Shown: positions 42,653-51,835 of the stretch, piece after piece
Numbering within the stretch: the first letter of the stretch is position 1
Layout of the letters: each line of letters begins with the position of its first letter
Assembly: GCA_964384335.1 (NCBI GenBank)
Contig: CAYLKN010000002.1
Location: 38,074-102,073, forward strand
Reading direction: 5' to 3'
Length of the DNA stretch: 64,000 bases
Source of the DNA: JAUICS01 sp964384335
GTDB lineage: Bacteria > Pseudomonadota > Alphaproteobacteria > Micavibrionales > Micavibrionaceae
Translations under genes and position numbers: made by a program
Notes under the pieces: model-generated
What the model was told of the DNA's origin: nothing
Seen by the model: only the letters and a program-made list of their open reading frames with translations
Databases searched by the model: none

Positions 42653-43666
42653 ATGCAGACAAAAATCAGAGATATATTGGCCGCGCTTGCCAATGGCCGG
42701 AATCTTGAACAGGAAGAATGCGCTTTTTTTATGCAATCGCTTCTTGAGGATCATGTTGAACCCGCGCAGACGGGTGCTTTCTTAATGGGATTATCTCAAA
42801 AAGGGATAACCGCCGGCGAAATAACGGGTGCGGTGCGTATAATCCGGCAATACGGCACAAAGATTAAAGCCCCCGAGAAAACCGTTGATTGTTGCGGAAC
42901 AGGTGGGGACGGACTTAAAACCCTGAATATTTCTACAGCTGTGGCGATTGTTTCCGCCGCGTGCGGCATCCCTATCGCAAAACATGGCAACCGCGCGGCA
43001 AGCTCGCAATCAGGTGCGGCAGATGTGCTGGAACAGCTTGGTGTCAAACTGACCGATGATACCGCCCTGCTGGAAAATGCGCTTTCAAATCTCAATTTTG
43101 CCTTTTTGATGGCTCCAAACCATTATAAAAATTTTGCATCCATCGCGCCTGTCAGAAAAGCCCTTGGTATTAAAACAATTTTTAATATTCTTGGGCCGCT
43201 TTTAAACCCTGCAGGGGCGAAAATTCAGCTTATCGGCGTGTTCAGCAAAAGTCTCCTTGAACCCGTTGCGCACTCCCTGAAATCTTTAGGATCTGAAAGA
43301 GCCTGGCTTGTACACGCTTCCAACGGAATGGATGAAATAAGCCTTGCGGGAGACACCTTTGTCACGTCACTGGAAAACCATCAGATAGAAAGCTTTACCA
43401 TATCCGCGGTGGATTTTGGCCTGCCTTCATATAGCCCGGAAGAAATTCGGGGCGGGTCAGCAACGGAAAATGCCAAAGCCTTAAAAGATCTTCTTAACGG
43501 AATGCCCGGCGCATACAGGGATACAGTTCTGGCCAATACGGCTGCGGTTTTGCACATCGCGGGGAAAGCGGAAACTCTAAAGCAGGGGGTGGAAATCGCA
43601 AAGGATGTGATTGACAGCGGCGCATCCCTGAGCTTGCTTGAAAACTACATCGCGATGCTCAAATAA
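42653..43666 (+). CDS. trpD: Anthranilate phosphoribosyltransferase
   Basis: Second step of tryptophan synthesis: anthranilate + PRPP to phosphoribosyl-anthranilate. 337 residues, usual length. The PRPP-binding CGTGGDGLKTLNIST (about 82-96), KHGNRAASSQSGAADVLE (about 109-126) and the MAPNHYKNFASIAPVRKALGI segment are present, with all catalytic residues apparently intact. The gene looks functional although the adjoining trpG is decayed, implying anthranilate is supplied by a synthase encoded elsewhere. Overlap or near-overlap with trpC (13 bases apart using ATG 43680). Confidence 0.96.
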   Translation: MQTKIRDILAALANGRNLEQEECAFFMQSLLEDHVEPAQTGAFLMGLSQKGITAGEITGAVRIIRQYGTKIKAPEKTVDCCGTGGDGLKTLNISTAVAIVSAACGIPIAKHGNRAASSQSGAADVLEQLGVKLTDDTALLENALSNLNFAFLMAPNHYKNFASIAPVRKALGIKTIFNILGPLLNPAGAKIQLIGVFSKSLLEPVAHSLKSLGSERAWLVHASNGMDEISLAGDTFVTSLENHQIESFTISAVDFGLPSYSPEEIRGGSATENAKALKDLLNGMPGAYRDTVLANTAAVLHIAGKAETLKQGVEIAKDVIDSGASLSLLENYIAMLK

Positions 43667-43679
43667 AATAATGGTCTGT

Positions 43680-44474
43680 ATGAATATCCTTCATGAAATA
43701 TGTGTTGCCAAAAAGTCTCATGTTGAGGCCAGGAAAAACAAATTTCCTTTATCCGTTCTCGAAAACCAGTTAAGAGATTTGCCTCCCACCCGAAACTTTT
43801 CAAAGGCTCTGAATACCAGGAAAGAAAGCGGGAAACCCGGCATTATTGCTGAAATCAAAAGACAATCTCCAAGCGCTGGAAAAATACTTGAACCGGGTCA
43901 ACGCTGCGAAGACATTGCCAAGGCTTATGAACATTCCGGGGCCGCTTGTCTGTCTGTTTTGACGGATACACCTTATTTTGGCGGCAAGGATGAGGATATC
44001 AGGAGTTTAAAAAACGCCTGTGGTCTGCCCGTTTTACGCAAGGATTTCATAATCGATGCATATCAGATAACAGAAAGCCGCGTTCTGGGTTCTGACTGCA
44101 TACTGCTTATCATGAGCGTCCTTGATGATTTTCAGGCAAAAGAATTTTTTTTGATTGCAAATGACCTTGATCTCGATGTCCTTATTGAAGTCCATGACAC
44201 TCATGAACTCAAAAGAGCCTTAAAACTTCATCCGGAACTTCTTGGGGTCAATAACAGGGATTTGAAACGCCAGGTAACCGACCTTTCCATTTCGGAAACG
44301 CTTGCAGAACTCATCCCTGATACCTGTATCAAGGTATCGGAAAGCGGCATTAATGACCCCAAAATCGTTCGAAATCTGATGGGTCAGGGATACGACGCCT
44401 TTTTGATCGGCGAATATTTTTTGAAGCAGCGTTCGATTGAAAAAACGGTAAAAAAATTCTCCACCATTAATTGA
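43680..44474 (+). CDS. trpC: Indole-3-glycerol phosphate synthase
   Basis: Converts carboxyphenylamino-deoxyribulose phosphate to indole-3-glycerol phosphate. 264 residues from ATG 43680 (MNILHEICVAKKSHVEARK, the family N-terminus); ATG 43671 and a TTG inside trpD are alternatives. TIM-barrel signatures: EIKRQSPSAGKI with the catalytic Lys, VLRKDFIIDAYQI, ESRVLGSDCILLI, GVNNRDLK and VSESGINDP. Apparently intact, not fused to trpF. In related genomes moaC and moeA follow; here the next gene is lexA. Confidence 0.95.
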   Translation: MNILHEICVAKKSHVEARKNKFPLSVLENQLRDLPPTRNFSKALNTRKESGKPGIIAEIKRQSPSAGKILEPGQRCEDIAKAYEHSGAACLSVLTDTPYFGGKDEDIRSLKNACGLPVLRKDFIIDAYQITESRVLGSDCILLIMSVLDDFQAKEFFLIANDLDLDVLIEVHDTHELKRALKLHPELLGVNNRDLKRQVTDLSISETLAELIPDTCIKVSESGINDPKIVRNLMGQGYDAFLIGEYFLKQRSIEKTVKKFSTIN

Positions 44475-44484
44475 CAGATTTCAG

Positions 44485-44499
44485 GAACTAAAATAGAAC
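44485..44499 (+). promoter_or_regulatory. LexA-binding SOS box upstream of lexA
   Basis: GAAC-TAAAATA-GAAC, an exact match to the alphaproteobacterial SOS operator GAAC-N7-GAAC, lies 46 bases upstream of the lexA ATG. LexA would bind here to repress its own gene, giving the usual SOS feedback loop. The site is seen directly; the binding is by analogy with LexA boxes described in alphaproteobacteria such as Rhizobium and Caulobacter. Confidence 0.85.
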
Positions 44500-44545
44500 A
44501 TAAGTGTAGCTTTTATTTTTAAACTTTTAATTTTGATTGATCTTC

Positions 44546-45250
44546 ATGCTTACGCGTAAACAGAAAGAATTGCTGTTATTCATTCATGAACGCACGAAAA
44601 ACGGCGATATTGCTCCCTCTTTCGAGGAAATGAAATCGCATTTAGGTCTTAAGTCAAAGTCCGGAATTCACCGTTTGATTACTGCGCTTGTTGAGCGGGG
44701 TTTTATTGAAAGACTGCCGCACCGCGCCCGTGCACTGAATGTGATCAAGCTTCCCCCCGGATATGAAGACAGGGGACATAATAAAAGTTCAACTGATGCG
44801 CCTTATTCTGATACGTTATCAAAAGGCCGTAATTCTTATACACATAATACATCACCGATTCGTGACATTCCTCTTTATGGTAAAATTGCCGCCGGGACAC
44901 CGATTGAAGCTATTCGGAATGAAAGCGGCACAATGAGTATTCATGCTTCCACAATACGCCCGGGAAAAGAATATTATGCGCTCCAGGTTGATGGAGACTC
45001 CATGATAAAGGCCGGCATAAACGACAAGGATTTTGTAATTATCAGGAAGCAGGACAATGCGGAAAACGGGGATATCGTCGTCGCTCTCATCGATAATGAG
45101 GAAGTCACCTTAAAACGTTTCAGACGCAAGGGACCGGTTATTGATCTTGTTCCTGAAAACGATCGCTTTGATGTACAGAGTTTTTCAGAAGACAGGGTAA
45201 AAATTCAGGGCGTTTTGAGCACACTTATCCGATCATACGAAATACATTAA
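44546..45250 (+). CDS. lexA: LexA repressor
   Basis: SOS-response repressor with self-cleavage. 234 residues from ATG 44546 (MLTRKQKELL, the standard start); a TTG three codons upstream is less likely. Winged helix-turn-helix 1-65 (PSFEEMKSHLGLKSKSGIHRLITALVERG), then the S24 peptidase domain: cleavage site A116-G117 in GKIAAGTPIEA, nucleophile S152 in VDGDSM and general base K190 in EVTLKRF, all intact. A linker of about 25 residues is longer than in enterobacteria, as usual in alphaproteobacteria. Preceded by an SOS box and no strong Shine-Dalgarno. Confidence 0.97.
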   Translation: MLTRKQKELLLFIHERTKNGDIAPSFEEMKSHLGLKSKSGIHRLITALVERGFIERLPHRARALNVIKLPPGYEDRGHNKSSTDAPYSDTLSKGRNSYTHNTSPIRDIPLYGKIAAGTPIEAIRNESGTMSIHASTIRPGKEYYALQVDGDSMIKAGINDKDFVIIRKQDNAENGDIVVALIDNEEVTLKRFRRKGPVIDLVPENDRFDVQSFSEDRVKIQGVLSTLIRSYEIH

Positions 45251-45273
45251 AAACGCGGCATTCAATGCCGTTT
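45251..45273. terminator. Bidirectional intrinsic terminator between lexA and comEC
   Basis: The stem GGCA-TTCAA-TGCC, flanked by AAAC(GC) on the left and GTTT on the right, lies immediately after the lexA stop and touching the comEC stop. On the comEC strand the hairpin is followed by GCGTTTTTA, a clear U-tract; on the lexA strand by GTTTAATT. It would serve as terminator for both convergent genes in 23 bases. Confidence 0.7.
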
Positions 45274-47464
45274 AATTCGCATTCTGCATTTCAGACCACG
45301 GTCTGTTCCGGCCGTCATCCGCAACGGTTCTGAGCTTAACTTCATCTTCGCTGTCATTTTGTAAATATATCGCGTGCGCGCCATGTCTCCAGACATCAAA
45401 ACGATCAACCACAACACGTGCATTGCAGTTTTTTTGCCTGACCGGATCCCTGGCAACAAGAATATCGGCCCACCGGCAATCCCGGGCGTGTGAATACGGG
45501 CTGAAGCTGAACGCGATGTTCCTGTTTTGGAGACGCAGATAACATCCCTCACTATCGCAGCTTACATACCTGTTTGTTTCCTTTGCATCCCTCCAGGATT
45601 GTGTTTTCGACCAGTCCTGAGCATATATATGCGACCATATCTCTCCGGTAAATTTTTCCTTTGTTCTTGTTGACAGGTAAAGATGCTCACCGTCATGAAA
45701 AGCGGCAAGGGCGGCATTTTCAGAAACAAGGATATCCGGCCTTTTCACAGCCAGATGAGAAAACAGGGCCGGTAGTATCAGTACCATACCGGCCAGCCTG
45801 AGCCGTCCTTTCCACAGGCACAGAATAATTCCGCCCAAAACCATGGACAACAATGCAAACGGGGGAAGAGAAGGAAGATAAAGCTGGGCGGCGGGCCAGT
45901 CACTGACAGCAAAAGCAACTTTAAGGATTAAATCCACACCGAACGCCATAATCGCCAAAGGCAGCGATTCCAGACCGGCAAGAAAAGATGCAAAAAAAAC
46001 GATTGAAAACGGCATAACCAGAAAAGCCATAACGGGCAAAGCCGCAATGTTCCCGAAAATACTGTAAACCGCCATTTTCTGAAAATAGTATAATGTAAGA
46101 GGCGCAGTCGCCAAAGTTGCAATCACAGAAGTCAGGGCAATCCCGCCGAAATAAAACAGTGTTTTTTGCCAGATTGACGATGTTGTTCCCGCTCTTCTTA
46201 TATAGGGTCTGAACGCCTCATAAAATGCAACCAGCCCCGTAACGGCCGCAAATGATAACTGAAAACTCAGACTGAGAATATTATAAGGGGCGACGATCAG
46301 GATTGTCATGGCCGCAAGTGCAACGAGCCTGAGAGAGAAAGGGGAGCGGTCAATCATGACAGCAATAAGAACGACTGCGGCCATGAGAAGGGCCCTCTGC
46401 GTCGGGACGGGCGCCCCTACAAAAATCGTATAGGCCGCCGCACCGCCAAGGGCAATGAGGGCGGCAAACTTTTTGATTGGAAAGCGCAATGCAAAACCCG
46501 GAAAACATGCCATTGCAAAACGGGAAAAGAAAAACAGGGCACCGGTCACAAGACCTATATGCAGTCCGGAGATGGCAAGTAAATGCGCAAGCCCGGAGGC
46601 ACGAAGCGCGGTTTCTGTATCCTCCGCTATCCCGGATCTTATTCCGGTCAATAATGCGGTTAAAACAGCCGCCGTATCCTCGTGGACATTTTCGTATATT
46701 GTTTCCTGAACATGCTGCCTAAAATGGGTTATGGTGATCCAGAAGTGATCTGTTAAGGATTCGGGTTTTGCCTCTTCAATAATGCGTGGCTTCGTATAGG
46801 CAAATCCATAACCGCCAAGGCCTTTGAAAAAGGCATGCCGCCTGAAATCGAAACCACCTGGATAAACGGGTGCGGATGGCGGATTTATCATGCCGAGGAC
46901 GCTTATCCGCTGACCGATTTTCAGTTCCTCATCCTTGAAAATTTTAAGCCTTACCGTCCTTGGCGTATGTTCGGATTTTAAATCCTCGATTTTTAAATTC
47001 TTCAGAAGAACATGGCTCCCCTTGCCCGGCAATTTGCCAAGACTGACGACTCTTCCCTCGATTTCTGTGGTCCCTGTTTTTTTTTCTATTCTTGGAAAAT
47101 CCATGGCGGAAGTATGGAGCCGTGCGTTTGCAAACCCGGCGGCGGCCAGCCCAGAGGCAACCGCCAGAATGGAAACAAGACGCGCCATGCTGTTGTACTT
47201 TTGTCCATAGCGTATATAGATGACCGTAGCCAGAGACACGGCAAGAATAAAAAGAGCGGCACCGTATCCGGGCTCATGATCAAGGCTGAAATAAAAAGCA
47301 ATACCGGCGCCGAAAAAAACAGGCAGCCATAAAAACAGATTTTGCGATTGCGCCGACAATTCTTTTCGGGCGCTCCCGGCCAGGACAGACAGTCCCGAAA
47401 AAGACATGGAACCGATCGCCCTCTTTAAAAGATGATCATGCGATGCTATAGCTGTATCCGGCAT
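45272..47464 (-). CDS. comEC: ComEC/Rec2-family DNA-uptake channel protein
   Basis: 730-residue polytopic inner-membrane protein. N-terminal DUF4131 region (about 45-215) with two early membrane segments, the Competence domain (about 235-530: TALLTGIRSGI, HLLAISGLHIGLVTG, VPTQRALLMAAVVLIA), then a C-terminal soluble region of about 170 residues that lacks the HXHXDH metallo-beta-lactamase signature found in Gram-positive ComEC. It would move single-stranded DNA across the inner membrane, but no other competence genes are in the window, so competence is not shown. Conserved position between lexA and gltX. Divergent from gltX by 54 bases. Confidence 0.9.
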   Translation of the reverse strand: MPDTAIASHDHLLKRAIGSMSFSGLSVLAGSARKELSAQSQNLFLWLPVFFGAGIAFYFSLDHEPGYGAALFILAVSLATVIYIRYGQKYNSMARLVSILAVASGLAAAGFANARLHTSAMDFPRIEKKTGTTEIEGRVVSLGKLPGKGSHVLLKNLKIEDLKSEHTPRTVRLKIFKDEELKIGQRISVLGMINPPSAPVYPGGFDFRRHAFFKGLGGYGFAYTKPRIIEEAKPESLTDHFWITITHFRQHVQETIYENVHEDTAAVLTALLTGIRSGIAEDTETALRASGLAHLLAISGLHIGLVTGALFFFSRFAMACFPGFALRFPIKKFAALIALGGAAAYTIFVGAPVPTQRALLMAAVVLIAVMIDRSPFSLRLVALAAMTILIVAPYNILSLSFQLSFAAVTGLVAFYEAFRPYIRRAGTTSSIWQKTLFYFGGIALTSVIATLATAPLTLYYFQKMAVYSIFGNIAALPVMAFLVMPFSIVFFASFLAGLESLPLAIMAFGVDLILKVAFAVSDWPAAQLYLPSLPPFALLSMVLGGIILCLWKGRLRLAGMVLILPALFSHLAVKRPDILVSENAALAAFHDGEHLYLSTRTKEKFTGEIWSHIYAQDWSKTQSWRDAKETNRYVSCDSEGCYLRLQNRNIAFSFSPYSHARDCRWADILVARDPVRQKNCNARVVVDRFDVWRHGAHAIYLQNDSEDEVKLRTVADDGRNRPWSEMQNAN

Positions 47465-47518
47465 ATTGGAATAGTATGGAATTGCTTCAATACTTGAAAC
47501 AGAAAAAATCAGGTTTAA

Positions 47519-48955
47519 ATGACAGTCATAACACGTTTCCCCCCCTCACCGACCGGCGATCTGCATATTGGCAGCGCCAGGACCGCTCTTTTCAACTGGC
47601 TTTACGCAAGACATCACGGCGGCCGGTTCCAGCTGCGCATTGAAGATACGGACAGAGCGCGGTATTCCGACGCTTCCGTTCAGTCGATTTACAGATCTCT
47701 GAAATGGCTTGGTCTCGACTGGGATGATGAAATCCCGTCCCAGTATGCCCGGCGCGACAGACACACCGAAGTGGCCGGCAGGCTTATTGAGAAAGGACAA
47801 GCCTATTATTGCTACGCAAGTGAGGAAGAACTGGAGGAAATGCGCAGAGATGCCCAAAAAGAAGGCAGGACAGTCATTTATGACCGAAGGTGGCGCGACA
47901 AAGATCCATCCGAAGCCCCGCAAGATGTCAGGCCGGTCATTCGTATCAAAGCCCCGCTTGAAGCAGAAACTGTTATCCACGACCAGGTTCAGGGAGAGGT
48001 AAGAGTACGTAACAAAGATCTTGATGATTTTGTTATTGTCAGGAGCGACGGGACACCAACCTATATGCTTTCTGTGGTTGTCGATGATCATGACATGGGC
48101 GTAACCCACATCATTCGCGGTGATGACCATCTGAACAATGCATTCCGTCAAAAAATACTTTTCGATTCGATGGAGTGGGATGTTCCTGTATTCGCTCATA
48201 TTCCGCTAATACACGGGGAAGATGGAGCAAAAATGTCCAAACGGCACGGTGCCGTCTCCGTGGATTCCTACAAGGACATGGGTTATTTACCGGAGGCAAT
48301 GTGCAATTACCTGCTCCGTCTCGGCTGGTCACACGGTGATGACGAAATCATTCCCAAAGATAAGGCTGTCGAATGGTTCAATCTTGAAGCTGTCGGCAAG
48401 TCTCCGTCTCGTTTTGATATGGCAAAACTGAATAATATCAACGCGCATTACATCAAAAATGCCTCTAATGACAACCTTATGACCCTCATTGACCCTCTGA
48501 CAGAAGCGCATTTTAACCGCAAACTCACGCAGAATGAGCGCGCCTTGTATTATGGCATGATGGATGAGCTTAAAGACAGGTCCAAAACACTGGTGGATAT
48601 CATTCGGGACGGACAGTTTTTAATTCGGGGCGTTCCCTACGACTTTGACGATGCAGCGGTGCAGACACTTGATGAAGAGGCACTGGAGACACTTTCAATT
48701 CTTGAGACGCACTTCCGTCAGGCTGATGATTTTGATGAAAATACCGTAAAGGCAATCGTTAAGGAAACGGCGAACAGCCGCTACCAAGGCAAGATGGGCA
48801 AAGTCGGCATGCCACTGCGCGCCGCGCTCACCGGTACAACGCAGTCGCCCTCTATTTTCAAGGCTGCGTCGGTTTTAGGGAAAGAGGAAACATGCGCACG
48901 CATTGCATTTACCCTTGATACCTTCCGGACGGACGCAGTGCAACAAATCAATTGA
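47519..48955 (+). CDS. gltX: Glutamyl-tRNA synthetase
   Basis: Charges tRNA-Glu. 478 residues, class I synthetase. HIGH-type motif HIGS at 16-19, RIEDTDRARYS, the TPTYMLSVVVDDHDMGVTHIIRGDDHL segment, the KMSKR loop at about 238-242 (GAKMSKRHGAVSV) and the C-terminal helical anticodon-binding domain from about 330. It is complete and of family length. In the conserved order comEC-gltX-gltA. Alphaproteobacteria often have two gltX copies, one possibly used for tRNA-Gln; which one this is cannot be told here. Confidence 0.96.
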   Translation: MTVITRFPPSPTGDLHIGSARTALFNWLYARHHGGRFQLRIEDTDRARYSDASVQSIYRSLKWLGLDWDDEIPSQYARRDRHTEVAGRLIEKGQAYYCYASEEELEEMRRDAQKEGRTVIYDRRWRDKDPSEAPQDVRPVIRIKAPLEAETVIHDQVQGEVRVRNKDLDDFVIVRSDGTPTYMLSVVVDDHDMGVTHIIRGDDHLNNAFRQKILFDSMEWDVPVFAHIPLIHGEDGAKMSKRHGAVSVDSYKDMGYLPEAMCNYLLRLGWSHGDDEIIPKDKAVEWFNLEAVGKSPSRFDMAKLNNINAHYIKNASNDNLMTLIDPLTEAHFNRKLTQNERALYYGMMDELKDRSKTLVDIIRDGQFLIRGVPYDFDDAAVQTLDEEALETLSILETHFRQADDFDENTVKAIVKETANSRYQGKMGKVGMPLRAALTGTTQSPSIFKAASVLGKEETCARIAFTLDTFRTDAVQQIN

Positions 48956-49026
48956 TCTCAATTCTTCATAAGCTTATTCTAAATAAAAGAATCAACTTAC
49001 CCCGCCTTGTGAAGAGAAAGTGATCC

Positions 49027-50340
49027 ATGTCTGAAGAAAAAAATACCGGAAAAACATTTACCCTGACAAATAATGAAACCGGTGAGAGTTGGGAATTACC
49101 GGTGCTTGACGGTACAATGGGCCCAAGCGTTGTGGATGTCCGGAAATTCTATGCCGATACCGGTCATTTCACGTTTGATCCGAGCTTCACGTCAACCGGA
49201 AGCTGTAAATCCCGCATAACCTTTATTGACGGGGATGAAGGGCTTCTTCTGCATCGGGGATACGATATCCAGGATCTGGCATTAAAAAGCAGCTTTCTTG
49301 AAGTTTCGTATCTTCTGCTTTACGGAGATTTGCCTGATACAAAGCAACTTGATGAATTTGAAAACAATATCAGGTACCACACAATGGTGCACGAACAGAT
49401 TATAAACTTTTTCAAGGGTTTTCGGCGCGATGCACATCCGATGGCCATCATGTGCGGCATGACTGGCGGTCTTTCGGCTTTCTATCACGACTCTCTGGAT
49501 ATCTGGGATGCGCGTCAGAGGGAAATATCGGCACACAGAATGATTGCAAAAATTCCCACACTTGCCGCAATGAGTTTTAAATATTCCCTCGGGCAGCCAT
49601 TCGTATACCCCTTGAATGCCCATGACTATACAGGAAATTTTCTGCATATGTGTTTCAGCGTGCCGGCTGAAAATTATGAGGTTAACCCTGTCCTCTCAAG
49701 AGCCCTGGACCGTATCTTTATTCTTCATGCGGATCATGAACAGAACGCTTCAACATCAACGGTGCGCCTTGCCGGTTCATCGCAGGCCAATCCATTTGCC
49801 TGCATTGCAGCTGGAATTGCTTCTCTTTGGGGCCCAAGCCACGGCGGTGCAAACCAGGCAGTTCTTGAAATGCTCCGCGAAATAGGTTCAAAAGACCGCA
49901 TTCCAGAGTTCATCGAGAAAGCAAAGGACAAGGATGACCCTTTCCGGCTAATGGGATTTGGTCACAGGGTGTATAAGAATTATGATCCGCGTGCCACTGT
50001 TTTAAAAGAGTCCTGCCATGAAGTTCTCGATACTCTCGGGATTAAGAAAGAACCACTGCTTGAAATTGCAATGGAGCTTGAGAAAATAGCTCTTGAAGAC
50101 GAATATTTTATAGAGAGAAAGCTATTTCCGAACGTTGACTTCTATTCAGGCATTATTTTAAAGGCAATCGGGTTTCCTAGTGAAATGTTTACGGTTTTAT
50201 TTGCCGTTGCCAGAACTGTTGGCTGGATTTCACAGTGGAAAGAAATGATTGAGGAACCATCACTCCGTATTGGACGACCAAGACAGTTGTATACGGGTCC
50301 AAAACAGAGACCTTATGTTCCGATTAATGACCGAAAATAG
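49027..50340 (+). CDS. gltA: Citrate synthase (type I/II, hexameric)
   Basis: Condenses acetyl-CoA with oxaloacetate, the entry to the TCA cycle. 437 residues: the N-terminal small beta domain (about 1-60, NNETGESWELPVLDG), then SCKSRITFIDGDEGLLLHRGYDI, the catalytic His regions LWGPSHGGANQA and MGFGHRVYKNYDPRA, and the catalytic Asp in NVDFYSG. The N-terminal domain is that of the NADH-sensitive Gram-negative type, so NADH inhibition is likely but not proven. 71 bases after gltX on the same strand. GAAAGTG precedes ATG 49027. Confidence 0.97.
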   Translation: MSEEKNTGKTFTLTNNETGESWELPVLDGTMGPSVVDVRKFYADTGHFTFDPSFTSTGSCKSRITFIDGDEGLLLHRGYDIQDLALKSSFLEVSYLLLYGDLPDTKQLDEFENNIRYHTMVHEQIINFFKGFRRDAHPMAIMCGMTGGLSAFYHDSLDIWDARQREISAHRMIAKIPTLAAMSFKYSLGQPFVYPLNAHDYTGNFLHMCFSVPAENYEVNPVLSRALDRIFILHADHEQNASTSTVRLAGSSQANPFACIAAGIASLWGPSHGGANQAVLEMLREIGSKDRIPEFIEKAKDKDDPFRLMGFGHRVYKNYDPRATVLKESCHEVLDTLGIKKEPLLEIAMELEKIALEDEYFIERKLFPNVDFYSGIILKAIGFPSEMFTVLFAVARTVGWISQWKEMIEEPSLRIGRPRQLYTGPKQRPYVPINDRK

Positions 50341-50629
50341 ATCCAAAAGAATACAATCTTTTCAAACACTTGCCCAGGCAAAGGAAAATATACCCAGATC
50401 TTATGCATTTATTTTTTCTTTATATTCAGATGTTTAGAAGATTAGCACGCGACCTTTGAATTCTTCCTGAACCCCTTACCGACCTTTACCAATTTACAGA
50501 AAGCAAGCCTTTAGTATAAAAATTTAACCTATGGCTAAGTATTGATTTGAATAACTTGTAATTTATCAATTTTGAAACGAGCGGCCGTGAAAATGTGAAG
50601 TATGACATTAGGGAAAATATTTTCCAGGT
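50341..50629. other. 289-base convergent spacer between gltA and lpxB
   Basis: AT-rich; only short inverted repeats and no strong hairpin-plus-U-tract terminator was found for either gene. No gene, tRNA or known RNA recognised. Confidence 0.5.
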
Positions 50630-51835
50630 TTATTTTCCTAACGCTCTAAAAATTGCATTTACTGCATTTTGGCCAAAATCTTGCTGATTGTTTTTAATAA
50701 GTGTATTTTGTAAATTATCAAGTAATAAGATTTTTTCTTTTCTTTCGGCCTCATTAAATAGGATTTCTTTCATATATTTTGAAATAGTTTCAACGTTGCA
50801 ATCTTTCTGAATAAACTCTTTTATACGTACAGGCGTATACGCTCCACCGGGACTTTCCTCCACTTTATCCATTATTATATTGGCCATATGTGCATGTTTT
50901 ATGGACACCATATTTTTTATAATCAGCCATGACAGAGGATTCATTTTATATAATATCGCATGAGGAACCCTGGCAACCGCAAGTTCAAAACCCATGGTTC
51001 CGGAAACTGCCAAAGCCGCATCCAGTGCGTGCAGAAAATGCCATTTATTCTCGTGGATATCTTCTATTTCAATTTTAACATCAAAGTGTTCAGCTAATTC
51101 TTCAATGTGAGGTCTTAAGTGAGGTAAAGTTAGTGTTTTAAAACAGCATGATGAGTTGCTTAATTGAACGTTTCTGGCAACTTCGGTTATTATCTTGCCG
51201 TGTCTTAGAATCTCGGACTTTCGACTTCCAAAGAGCAATCCGACATTAATCGTCTCTTTCTTATTTAAATCAATTTTTTGTCTGCTGTCCTTAAAATTAT
51301 TACTGAACTGAATTGCAGGATTACCAATAAATTCAGCTGGTAATCCGTACTTTTTAAAGTAATCTGGCTCAAATGGAAACAAACATAATAATAAATCAAG
51401 AAAACCGGATATTTTTTTAGCCCGACCTTCACGCCAAGCCCATACAGTGGGCGCAACACAGTGTATTTTTACAGGCTTTGCCTTAGCTTTTTTATCGATC
51501 GCCTTATGAATCCTGAAGGAAAAGTCAGGTGAGTCAATTGTAAGAAGAAGATCAGGCTTTATTTCTTCAATTTTTTCAATGCAATAAGATATTTTCTGAA
51601 GGAGATCTGGTAACCTCGGTAAAACTTCCGCCAGGCCCATGACAGAAAGCTGTTCCATCGGGAAGAGGCTTTGCAGGCCTTCGCGCTCCATGCATGAACC
51701 GCCGACCCCATGAAACTCTATGGGCTGCTCTGACCTTTTTTTGAGGTGGTGCATAATCTGCGCTGCAATTGCATCGCCTGAAGCTTCACCGGCCACAACA
51801 AAAATTTTTAGTTGATCTTGTCTATTTTGACTCAT
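50630..51835 (-). CDS. lpxB: Lipid-A-disaccharide synthase
   Basis: GT19 glycosyltransferase joining UDP-2,3-diacylglucosamine with 2,3-diacylglucosamine-1-phosphate (lipid X) to the lipid A disaccharide at the inner face of the inner membrane. 401 residues, usual length. VVAGEASGDAIAAQIM, PDLLLTIDSPDFSFRIH, CVAPTVWAWREGRAKK and SGTMGFELAVARVPHAILYK are present. The coding sequence is notably AT-rich compared with the rest of the cluster. Last gene of the lpx cluster; its start overlaps lpxI by 14 bases. Confidence 0.95.
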   Translation of the reverse strand: MSQNRQDQLKIFVVAGEASGDAIAAQIMHHLKKRSEQPIEFHGVGGSCMEREGLQSLFPMEQLSVMGLAEVLPRLPDLLQKISYCIEKIEEIKPDLLLTIDSPDFSFRIHKAIDKKAKAKPVKIHCVAPTVWAWREGRAKKISGFLDLLLCLFPFEPDYFKKYGLPAEFIGNPAIQFSNNFKDSRQKIDLNKKETINVGLLFGSRKSEILRHGKIITEVARNVQLSNSSCCFKTLTLPHLRPHIEELAEHFDVKIEIEDIHENKWHFLHALDAALAVSGTMGFELAVARVPHAILYKMNPLSWLIIKNMVSIKHAHMANIIMDKVEESPGGAYTPVRIKEFIQKDCNVETISKYMKEILFNEAERKEKILLLDNLQNTLIKNNQQDFGQNAVNAIFRALGK

